A DNA stretch of 64,000 nt. Source: Acheta domesticus (lineage: Eukaryota; Arthropoda; Insecta; Orthoptera; Gryllidae). Numbering within the stretch: the first letter of the stretch is position 1; each line of letters begins with the position of its first letter. The stretch is from assembly GCA_031308135.1 (NCBI GenBank), contig JAHLJT010008446.1:161467504-161531503 (forward strand). The letters are read 5' to 3'. Under the pieces are notes generated by a model. That model was not told where the DNA came from and did not search any database. It saw nothing but the letters and a program-made list of their open reading frames with translations. Below are positions 34,691 to 44,615 of this stretch, one piece after another. The position numbers and the translations under genes are program-made.

Positions 34691-35099
34691 TAAAATATTC
34701 TTGTAGTTACCTTTTGTTTAAATGTGAACTAGTTGCTCTCTTGCACATTTGTAGTTGTCATGTCTTTGGATGTTGTCGTCGATTATGGAGTTATTTCGCT
34801 TTTGAGTTTGTGTAAGGCGAGTGCAATTTTTCACGATAATTTCATATATATTTACACGTCAATGAAAATAAAATAAGAACTTATGTATGAAATCTGGAAC
34901 TTTTTGGCATTGACTAAATATGTATTTTTCGGAGCCTTATAGTTCGCGGACAAAGCTTTGGAGTAAAGTGGACAGTTACCCAGTTAATCTCTCAGAAATC
35001 GTTCTGCATACAAATCTTAATGTTCATAATTTAGAGTTAAAGAGAACTATAGTGAGAGTAAGAATAACAAAATAGCAAGTTCAACCAAGTCTACTGCTA

Positions 35100-35240
35100 T
35101 GTTACAGTGACAAGCATCGTTGCCGCTGCAGCGTCTGTGCTAGGGTTCGGATTCCGACGGTGATGAATTTTCTCTACTATTTTGTTCCATGGGAATCGAA
35201 TTCAGTCAGTTTGGAGGCTCAGATTGGGAGTTCGCGAACT
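35100..35240 (+). mobile_element. SINE family 1, 5' half
   Basis: The B box GTTCGGATTCCGACGG (about 35,143) and the following body (ATGAATTTTCTC..., ATTCAGTCAGTTTGGAGG) match the first 130 bp of the SINE at 7,025. Similarity stops at the transposon terminus at 35,241. The complementary 3' half lies at 22,630-22,926. Confidence 0.72.
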
Positions 35241-35538
35241 TAAAGTAAAAAGGTTCTATCTGACATTTTTTCCAAGAATGACTTTATGTTATATTTGTAA
35301 TGCTAGCGATGAGATTTACATAACCCTCTAAGTTATATTGATCTACGAAGCTTAGTTTCTGAGATACAGATAAGTTAGCATGGTTCTATCTGCAAAACGT
35401 ATGTTCAAGTTCGGGAAAAAAGGCTCTATCTGCTTCACCGCGCAAACCAATCTGTTTACATGTATATGGACATTATCTTGTTGGCTGCGCAAAGTGTCCA
35501 GGTATTGTAAGATCTTTTGAGAAGCAGATTTAATTGCA

Positions 35539-37650
35539 ATGTTGTGTGAAAGTGAAATTGAAGATGCTGTTTTTGAGCATTCTTGTTCTGAATACGATCC
35601 TAATGCGGCAAGCAGTACTGAAGAAGACGAGACTCCGAGGCAAAACAGTGCTGTAAGCACTGTGTGTGTTAAAGCAAAACAGTTCTGCAAGAAGGTAAAC
35701 ATATTTTTATAAATATCGAACTATTTATTCTTTATCGGGTTTAATTGGTAACCATCCAGAATTTATAATAATTCGGAAAAAACGGATATTCCTTACAATG
35801 CCTGAGTGAATGTCTTGCTAAATCAACGAATTTATAGGTTATGCAACACAAACTATTTGTACTCAACTTCACATGTTGATATATTATTATAAAATTGGTT
35901 AGCTGTAAATCCTGTTAACAACCCGGATTATTACGATTTTACTTCTTTTCGGTTAATACTTAAATGTATTGTTAACCCTTCGTTAGGAGCGCATGTATCT
36001 AGTAGACCCAATCCCAATGTATCTAGTAGACTCAATATCTCGCTGTGTTGTGGCTATAAGTTTTCGCAATCTGGTGGCATCGTGTAGTAAGAAGGATTGG
36101 AAAAAAGTGCAAGGGTCAAAGAAACATCAAGCTGGATTAGAACATTTAAATTACAGAGACAAGGTCATCAAGCTTTATTTAACAAAACTACAAATTGTGG
36201 AAATTTTTGTCGTCACAACTGCACTCTAAATGTCACTCCAGAAGAGCAAGAGAGATTATTTATTTCCTTTTACAAATTGGAAACTCATTCTAAAAAGTTC
36301 ATCTCATACTGAGGACATCAGATCCTTTCCAGAAAAAAAGAAATTCAACAGAAAATATTTGTAGTGATTGCAGGATCAGGTTTAGTCAACCACATAAGTT
36401 TACAAATACTTTTAATGTTTCACTTTATACAACTCAACAGAAAAGAAACACAACCAAAATTGTTCTCGGTGCAGCGTCCTTGCCCCGATGCTAAACTTGA
36501 TAAGCCGGCTGCACAGGTAGCCGACTGACTTGCTGATAACGGCTGTTATCACGGGCGGTTGCAGTGGTGTGTCGTGGCCGCTGTAGTAGCAGCCGCGGAA
36601 CCCTTGACAGACGGGGCAATGTCCTACGGGAGGTACCGCCTACGAACCCACGTTCCGTCCAGGAGCCGTGTCTCCCGGGTCGATCCTCCTCGGCACTCGT
36701 ACACGTATGTCGCTCTGGGTAGAGAGTTCATTCGTGACAGGGCGCGTCGCTGCCGACTCGGGGTTTTATCCCCCGCCGCCTGGTGAGGGGAAGGGAAGGG
36801 GTTGTGCCCCTCCACTAGCGGAGCGGTGGGGCGTCACCCCAAGCTGCTCCTCTGATTGGGCGGATACCACAATATTCTAAACCTTCGAAAGAAGAATACA
36901 TTCGTTTACAAGTTTTATGTTTCAAATAAAGAAATTATTGTGTGTGAGAAGTTTTACCTCAACACACGTTCTATAAGCCAGAAGATGATAAATAATGCAC
37001 ATTTACATAAAATAACAGGAACACCAAAATTAGACGATCGAGGTAGCAAAACTAAGGATAAAATACCAAAAGACGTGAAAGACAGAGTGAGGGCACACAT
37101 TAAATCTTTCCCTAAAACAGAGAGTCACTATTGTAGACCTAGTACTAGTAAGGAGTGCCTCGCCTCCAACTTAAATATCACGAAAACGTACGACCTCTAC
37201 AAGGAATGTTGTGTGAAAGAAAGATGTCAATTTCTAAAATTATCTATATATCGGGATATTTTTAATGAAGAATTTAATTTGGATTTCTTTCAGCCAAAAG
37301 CGGACAGATGCAAATACAGAATTAATGAGTTGGAAAATAATATTTCTAATGATTTAAAATTAAAATATACTAAAAACGTAGATAACAAGGAAAACAGGAG
37401 AAAAGAAAGAGAGGAAGATCATAAGATCAAAGATGAACATACAATTGTAGTGCCCTTTCATTTAGAAAATGTGATAGGAATTCCGAGAGCAAACAAGTAT
37501 TTTCTTCTACAGGAGAAAATTAAATTTATTTAACATGACAGTTCATGTTTTCCCAACCAAAGATGTATATTGCGCAATTTGGACAGAAATTGACACAGGC
37601 CATTCTGTAAATGACATTGCAAATGCCGTTTTCAAAATTTTGGAAAAAAT
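35539..37650 (+). pseudogene. DUF7869-type transposase-like gene, N-terminal and middle parts
   Basis: A likely first exon (35,539-35,694) starts MLCESEIEDAVFEHSCSEYD, is acidic and ends at AAG|GTAAAC. The next exon (from about 36,090) has KKDWKKVQGSKKHQAGLEHL and, after a frameshift, the cysteine block NCGNFCRHNCTLNVTPEEQE, both typical of the family. After the LTR the frame resumes with KEIIVCEKFYLNTRSISQ, VKDRVRAHIKSFPKTESHYC and QPKADRCKYRINELE. A frameshift near 37,500 separates this from LNLFNMTVHVF and IWTEIDTGHSVNDIANAVF at the gap. At least three lesions make it a pseudogene. Family function is unproven; a transposase role is inferred from the terminal repeats. Confidence 0.7.
36360..36871. 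mobile_element. Solo LTR, 512 bp, with ATATT target duplication
   Basis: It starts TGTAGTG, ends TACCACA and is flanked by ATATT at 36,355-36,359 and 36,872-36,876. It is GC-rich in the middle and has no coding capacity. Its removal brings the two parts of the DUF7869-type coding region together. Confidence 0.72.
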
Positions 37651-38650
37651 NNNNNNNNNNNNNNNNNNNNNNNNNNNNNNNNNNNNNNNNNNNNNNNNNN
37701 NNNNNNNNNNNNNNNNNNNNNNNNNNNNNNNNNNNNNNNNNNNNNNNNNNNNNNNNNNNNNNNNNNNNNNNNNNNNNNNNNNNNNNNNNNNNNNNNNNNN
37801 NNNNNNNNNNNNNNNNNNNNNNNNNNNNNNNNNNNNNNNNNNNNNNNNNNNNNNNNNNNNNNNNNNNNNNNNNNNNNNNNNNNNNNNNNNNNNNNNNNNN
37901 NNNNNNNNNNNNNNNNNNNNNNNNNNNNNNNNNNNNNNNNNNNNNNNNNNNNNNNNNNNNNNNNNNNNNNNNNNNNNNNNNNNNNNNNNNNNNNNNNNNN
38001 NNNNNNNNNNNNNNNNNNNNNNNNNNNNNNNNNNNNNNNNNNNNNNNNNNNNNNNNNNNNNNNNNNNNNNNNNNNNNNNNNNNNNNNNNNNNNNNNNNNN
38101 NNNNNNNNNNNNNNNNNNNNNNNNNNNNNNNNNNNNNNNNNNNNNNNNNNNNNNNNNNNNNNNNNNNNNNNNNNNNNNNNNNNNNNNNNNNNNNNNNNNN
38201 NNNNNNNNNNNNNNNNNNNNNNNNNNNNNNNNNNNNNNNNNNNNNNNNNNNNNNNNNNNNNNNNNNNNNNNNNNNNNNNNNNNNNNNNNNNNNNNNNNNN
38301 NNNNNNNNNNNNNNNNNNNNNNNNNNNNNNNNNNNNNNNNNNNNNNNNNNNNNNNNNNNNNNNNNNNNNNNNNNNNNNNNNNNNNNNNNNNNNNNNNNNN
38401 NNNNNNNNNNNNNNNNNNNNNNNNNNNNNNNNNNNNNNNNNNNNNNNNNNNNNNNNNNNNNNNNNNNNNNNNNNNNNNNNNNNNNNNNNNNNNNNNNNNN
38501 NNNNNNNNNNNNNNNNNNNNNNNNNNNNNNNNNNNNNNNNNNNNNNNNNNNNNNNNNNNNNNNNNNNNNNNNNNNNNNNNNNNNNNNNNNNNNNNNNNNN
38601 NNNNNNNNNNNNNNNNNNNNNNNNNNNNNNNNNNNNNNNNNNNNNNNNNN
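37651..38650. other. Assembly gap (1,000 N)
   Basis: A run of 1,000 N. Open frames spanning it are artefacts. On its left it cuts the DUF7869-type frame; on its right it cuts the end of the Penelope-like element. Confidence 0.99.
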
Positions 38651-39885
38651 GCGACCGCGGATCTTTCGGTGTAGCCGAAGCGGCAGTTTCGTTTATGTTC
38701 TGTAAGGCGAGTGTTGACGGAGCGTTGCGTTGTGCCTATGTAGACGGAACCACAGGAAGAGGGAATTCTGTAAACACCTGCTGAACTTAATGTGTTTCTC
38801 CGGTCCTTTGCTGAACGAAACATGTTGCGGAGCTGTGTGGTAGGCGTGAACATTGTTTTGATTTTGTATTGCTTCAGGATCCTGCTGATGCGGTCAGTGA
38901 CGTTTTTGAGATATGGCAGTGAAATGGTGTTGGTTTCCTCTTCTTCAGAACGGCTGCGTGCGCTCTTGTTAGGGTGTAGTGCTCTCTTTACTTCTGGGAT
39001 GAGTAACCGTTGGCTCGAAGTACATTTTCCAGATGACCGAGTTCTTGGTGCATGTTGCTTTCTTCGCAAATGCGTGTGGCGCGGTGGACAAGTGTCTTCA
39101 TCATTGCCCTCTTCTGGCTTGGGTGGTGGTTCGACATTTTATTCAGATATCGGTCCGTGTGGGTGGCCTTCCGGAAAACTTTATGGCCCAGGGATCCGTC
39201 TTCCCTCTTGTTGACAAGTACATCAAGAAAAGGTAGTTGTCCATTTTGCTCTCTTTCAACAGTAAATTGAATACGGGGGTGAATGCTATTCAGGTGTTGT
39301 TGAAATTCCTCTAATGTTTCTTCCCCGTGACTCCAAATGATGAAGGTGTCATCTACGTAGCGCAACCAACACTTGGGTTTGCGCGGCGCGGTGTTTAGCG
39401 CAATAGCCTCGAAGTTTTCCATGTATAGGTTGGCCACAATCGGACTCAGCGGGTTTCCCATGGCTACTCCATCTTCCTGTTCGTAAAACTCCGCATTCCA
39501 CACAAAATAGGTCGTAGTGAGCACATGGTGAAAAAGCCCCGTGATGTCATCTGGGAAAAGCTTTCGCAGCAACGCTAATGTATCAGAGACCGGAACCATG
39601 GTGAAAAGCGATACCACATCGAAGCTAACGAGTAGATCGCCAGGTTGTGTTGTCAGAGTCTGCAGTTTTTCCACAAAATGCGCCGAATCTTTGATGAAGG
39701 TCTTGGTTTGCCTATGTGCGGTCGAAGCAAAGAGCAAAGGTACTTTGATAATGCGTACGTAGGAGAGCCAATTGCGCTGACGATGGGCCGCAACGGAACT
39801 TCCTGTTTGTGAATTTTCGGTAACCCATAGAGCCTGGGCGCTCTGTTATCTGTTGTGTAGCCGTTGCAATCGTCAGAATGAACGG
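38651..39885 (-). pseudogene. Penelope-like element (reverse transcriptase and GIY-YIG nuclease)
   Basis: On the minus strand, overlapping frames give [20 protein letters not shown] (39,653-39,910 frame), then a 249-codon piece (38,988-39,737) with SFDVVSLFTMVPV, GVAMGNPLSPIVANLYME and catalytic YVDDTFIIW, then PFLDVLV. A third frame (from 39,069) carries LIPEVKRALHPN and a GIY-YIG type nuclease: AGVYRIPSSCGSVYIG at about 38,734-38,781, then RLTEHKRNC. This order, RT followed by GIY-YIG, defines canonical Penelope-like retroelements. Two frameshifts (near 39,700 and 39,010) disable it, and the C-terminus runs into the gap. It borders a Dong fragment on the right. Confidence 0.9.
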
Positions 39886-39904
39886 CGGAAAAATTATTGA
39901 ATCT

Positions 39905-41560
39905 CAACACTCTCAGGCGTATCGCGACAAGAGAAAACCAGCTTGGAAAATAAGGCTGCAGATGAAAATTGAGAATATTAGATCAAATATTGAAGTAATA
40001 CAAGCATTCCAGAGAGGAAGCCGAAGTGAGGGTATACGAAATAAATTAGCCAATGTACAGAGGAAGCACCGAAAACATGCTCGCTGCGATCTGCAAAAAA
40101 GATCCTTAACCATCCGGCGGGCGCACTCCGTGCTGCCTTTGTGCTTTTATTGTTCTAAAATGGAGTACGGCTATTTGACATGTCAGAACCCTTCAGTATT
40201 CTCATTTCGCAACATTCTAAACGAAATGCGAAAATCTCTGTTCCGTTGCCTTCTCCCTATTAGCCGTAAAGAAGATTTGAAAATAAAAAATGCTGACTGA
40301 GCACTCCGTGCTCTACCGCACCCACTCGTGTAAGTATTTTTAGTATTCCAAGGAACATTTTACTTATTCAGATTGTTCAATTATATGTATTTTCGTTCAC
40401 TGTTAGCAAATTAAAGATGTTGAAAGCTGTTTTTGTGGATTTTTTCCTATTACTTGTAGTCTTATTTTTGTTTTTCTTTGCTGAAGGGCTGAAACAGACG
40501 AAGAAATCAGGCACCTTATTGAGTCACTGGAACGGCTTCATCAAAAACAATCGATGATTTTCTTAAATTTAAGAACAGTAACTGTTTCATTTAATTAATT
40601 TGTCTATTTAATAACAATTTCCTAGTTAGTTTTTTTTATTTTTGTTTTATAAGGTTTTCTGAAACACTGTTTTTTATTATTCTATACCTAAAATAGCGAT
40701 ATTCTGTGATTCTTAAAATGTATTAACATTAAAATGTAATAAACAGTTGTGAGATTTTATACTTCCTTCTTCTTCAAAATAATAATAGACGTTTTGGGGG
40801 ATGCAAAAGGGTTTTTTCGAGGCAGCATAGAATGCTTCTACGCGCCCTCTTATGTGACTCAAATAGGCGCGCCCACCGGAAAGTTAACAGATTTTATTGA
40901 CACACTAAAACAATAACTATGGGTCTACAGTCAACGACAATCGAGATTTTCATAATCATTAATAGATTTTCTACCGAAGAATAGCAAGAAACGAAATTCA
41001 AGTTAATTAAATTCCAATGCAATCAACTGTAGAAGAATTTTGGAAAAACATCTGGTTTCAATACCAACTGTTTCCATACTGTTCAAACTGTTTCAAATTC
41101 AAACTGTTTCAATACCAAAGCATCATGTTTTTTGTAACAATTAGAGATGGATTCAAGAGAAATCGAAGACATAACATCCATTGAAATAGGCACTTTAAAA
41201 ACCGCTATATGCAAGCTACAATACTGGAAAGAGCCTAGGTTGGACTCCATAATTTTTGGTTCAAAAGATTCACCAGTTTACACGATAAGATACTTGAGTT
41301 GATACACTATTACCTCCAGAACCCGGAGGAAATCCCATCTTATCTAAGTGAGGATAAGACGTTTATGAAGCCTAAAAGAGATGATACAGTTGACACAAAC
41401 AACTTCTGCCCAATCTCTTGCCTCAATGTGTTTTATATAATCATTATGAGTTGCTTGCAACCAGTAATAGATCAACATTGCGGGTTGTGTGAAGATGGCA
41501 CAACCACTATAGCACAATCACACCAAACCAAATGGAATATTTGGTACTCATTTATTACTA
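39905..41560 (+). pseudogene. Dong/R4-clade fragment split by a TTAA-flanked MITE
   Basis: The left part encodes [20 protein letters not shown] and FQRGSRSEGIRNKL, matching the pre-RT region of the element at 47.25-47.38 kb (KKPAWKRRLEMSVDRLRA, FLKGTRSRKILKK). The right part (from 40,884) continues with LTDFIDTLKQ, FWFKRFTSLHDKILELIHYY, NPEEIPSYLSEDKTFM and NNFCPISCLNVFY, the region before RT motif 1. Removing 40,110-40,887 restores the frame across the junction. Frameshifts are present, and RT catalytic and endonuclease regions are missing. It is a more diverged subfamily than the copy at 44.6 kb. Confidence 0.78.
40106..40887. mobile_element. piggyBac-type MITE, TTAA-flanked
   Basis: It is bounded by TTAA at 40,106-40,109 and 40,884-40,887. 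The ends read inward TTAACCATCCGGCGGGCGCA and TTAACTTTCCGGTGGGCGCG, a clear imperfect terminal inverted repeat. CACTCCGTGCT near the left end is repeated at about 40,302. No transposase is encoded. It interrupts a Dong coding region. Confidence 0.8.
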
Positions 41561-41599
41561 ATTTATTACCTAAAAATTAAGTTAATTACTCTCACCGTT

Positions 41600-41870
41600 T
41601 ATGAAACAAAAAGTGTTAAACACATCGTAGATATGCAACCCGCATGACACCATGCCAAAACTACACATACGATTGTAGAGAGAACCGACGATCACAATCA
41701 AACGAAACCAAGAACATAATTAAATACACATTATGTATTACTTTATTACTCCAAAACATAAATTTAATACTGTCGTCGTTTATGAAAATATAGCACAATC
41801 GAACCAAACCAAGAACATAATTAAATACAAATTACGTACTAATTTACTACTCTAAGAAGCAATTTAATAA
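41600..41870. repeat. Diverged relic of the foldback arm repeat
   Basis: GTAGAGAGAACCGACGATCA and AAACCAAGAACATAATTAAA parallel the 167-bp unit of the foldback element (31.3-32.2 kb). About one and a half units are present without the inverted partner. Confidence 0.6.
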
Positions 41871-44603
41871 TAAAAATTTAATACCAAATCTTTCTCTGTA
41901 TTGCGTAATTTGTAAGCGATAAAGTAAAATGACCCAAGTCTAATTTTTTCTGAACTCTCTGAATTTTCGAAAATTTAAAAAATTACAAATAAGTAGAGAA
42001 ATATGTGCTGTTGTAACGTCGTTTATTAAATAACTCGCAGCAATGTTTTTATCTTCACAAATAAAAATGGCAAATTATTGGTAAATTATGCCCTATTTAC
42101 TTTTGAGCTGGGCTAAAATTGTTTTGCTAACATAGGGATGTCTGGTGCAACAGTTTCGGATGGCTGGCGCAACAACACAACATCAAATGCACATCCAATT
42201 CTGTATACCTTATTGTAATATTCAGAAGTTTTGACATATGTTTGCTGATCCCTTTATCTAGGGGTAAGGATACTTAAAGTCCTGAGAAGGATATGATGGA
42301 TTATAGAATAAAATTAACGTAAGGAATTCGTTCTTTGGTACAATGGTTTTGTAACAGATTTAATTGTATATTGGCAGCAGGTCGTTTTAGCCCATACGTT
42401 TTTAAATTACGTATTGAATAAAGCCAGCGCTTTAAATTTATGATCTCGTATAAATCATTTGGACACAGTTATACAATTTACTACTTGGGCCTAGTCTTTT
42501 TGGTTTGCAATGTTTTAAGTGCAGTATTGCTTCATTACTTTACATATTGAAGGCAACCCACGCTGTCGTGTATAACTGTGAGTTACACCGTGACGAAAAT
42601 TGCATTTCCAATGCATTAATTAAGCTGTAGGCTGATAACCCTTGTGGGGGTGGTCTGGATAATTTTACACCACATTATACATCCCGCGTTTTAGAGAATA
42701 ATTGTTTTATGCAGTGTGTTGTGAATACAGTTAAATTTACGAAATATGCATCGAAAATGTAATGCTCTTGGTATCGTTTTACTTGGATCGAATGTCAACT
42801 CCATAAAGGATGTTAATGATTGAGGCAAGGGGCAGCGATATTGGACCATGAAGCGGAAATTGCCGGCCTGAAAATGCACGTGGTGCGATGAGGGAACGTG
42901 GGAAAGTGAGGGCTTCTCTGCCGCGAATGAGCGCTCGTTGTGCCCCCGTTCTCCCTAACAGCTGCTTCGTTCGCACAGCAGAATCCTTAGGCTTGCCCTA
43001 GTCCCTGCGTGATACACGATAGTTAAGTGAACCTGCAAAGCCATATCAGCAAGACCAAACGAAAGCTTTTGTAAAATTTTCGGTGCTTTATTTTCCAATT
43101 ATTTATCAGAATATTAATTTCATTACGATTTCGTACTTTGTTTTCCAAACTCTGAGATTTTATAGCTTCATTTTTCTCAGTAGTAAAACACTTAAAAATC
43201 CTAAAATCTTACTTCATTTCAGAAAATAAAGCTTCATAATTTTTGGCACTTTAATCTATACTTATACAACAGAACTTTTATAGAACTACTACAGCATGAT
43301 TCTTTTGTTTTTTAACAAAATGGACTTTCGTAGTCCATAATGAATAAAGCAAAACATTCTTACATTCTGATGTATTAATTACGAAACGTATTTACTTAAC
43401 CATGGAACAAAATTAATTTAATTTTCAAGCATTTAAAATCTATGTGTAGCTTCTTAATCAAATATTCAAAACATACATTTTTTAGTTAATCAGAAAAATA
43501 CTGATCAATGAATTGCAATTAATTGCGTCTAAAATCATCGTATATATACATATTAATGAGGAATGTTGAGAATTAAAAGTATAAAAGGTAGAATGAAGCA
43601 TGAGAACATCTAGAAAGGTTGTACAAAAAGTAGTCGCTTCGGACTTAATTATGAAAGAAAAATAAGTATTTTTTCAAAGTCGTATCGACATCCATGATCA
43701 TTAGCAATTTACAATATATTAAGACATTATAAGGCAGTAGTTATAAAAACTGTGCACAACCCAAATAATACAGAAAAAATATAGAACAGGAACCAAACGT
43801 AGAGCATTGTTAGAAAAATAATTGTATCGTGTTGAAAATAGATTTTATTGAGTTATATTCCATTTAAAATATTACTTAATTACAGAATTGTAACTTTTCT
43901 GTGATAATCCTCGGATTTTAGAATATGTTCTTGAACTTGCTCATCTATTTTACACTTAGTCCGATGTGCTGAAATAGAGGAAATTTGAATAACAAGTAGT
44001 GGATGGAGAGAAAGGTATTGCGGACAAAAATGTAGGAAAAGTTAGCAGTTAGGTGTTTGGGTTTGAAATTGCAATGACCAGTTCTCATTCATGTAATTAT
44101 CATCTGTTCATTTTTAGAAAAGTATTTTCAAGGAGGTTTTCAAGGAGAAAAAATTAACTATTGTTTTGTACAGATGCCTACAGTGCCAATATATCTGAAC
44201 GCCGTATCCTAGAAAGGCACAACCGTGTGCCATCTTCGAGTCGAACAAAGTTAATGGGCATGGAAAGCTATCTGTTATATATTTAATATGCCATGCTTCT
44301 TAAGTAGGGGCATGATAAAAAATAAAATCCAGAACGGACTGAGAAAATTCAATTTTCTGAATTGGACCATTGTTTGCTCGAGAGGTGCCAGTGACTCGTC
44401 CCAAATGAAGAGAAGCGAGGTAAAGCGAAGCGAAAAAACAAGACAAGCCAAGGACAGGAGTAGAGATAAGCTTACTTCATCAATTTTTATAATTTTTTAT
44501 CTAAAAAATTATTTGTATGTATTGTTACTGTATGTAGTGCTTAACTTTCATATTTCTACTTCTTTCCTTAAGTGACAGAATCGTACGCACATTTGTATAA
44601 TAA
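41871..44603. other. Long interval without recognised genes
   Basis: AT-rich apart from a GC-richer patch at about 42,790-43,010. No coding motif, clear repeat pair or tRNA-like box was recognised. Confidence 0.5.
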
Positions 44604-44615
44604 ATTATTATTATT

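Larger units (their letters stand above)
35241..37650 (+). mobile_element. DUF7869-type DNA transposon, 5' half
   Basis: It starts with TAAAGTAAAAAGGTTCTATC (plus TG), identical to the other terminus at 22,927. More GGTTCTATCTGC-type boxes follow at 35,382 and 35,417, in an upstream region of about 250 bp that is alignable with 22,927-23,190. The coding parts begin at 35,539, and the 1,000-N gap cuts the element at 37,651. A solo LTR (36,360-36,871) sits inside. Confidence 0.7.

Noticed and set aside
37535..39069. Long open frames on both strands through 37,651-38,650
   Set aside because: They are open only because the gap of 1,000 N contains no stops. Only the edges are real coding pieces.
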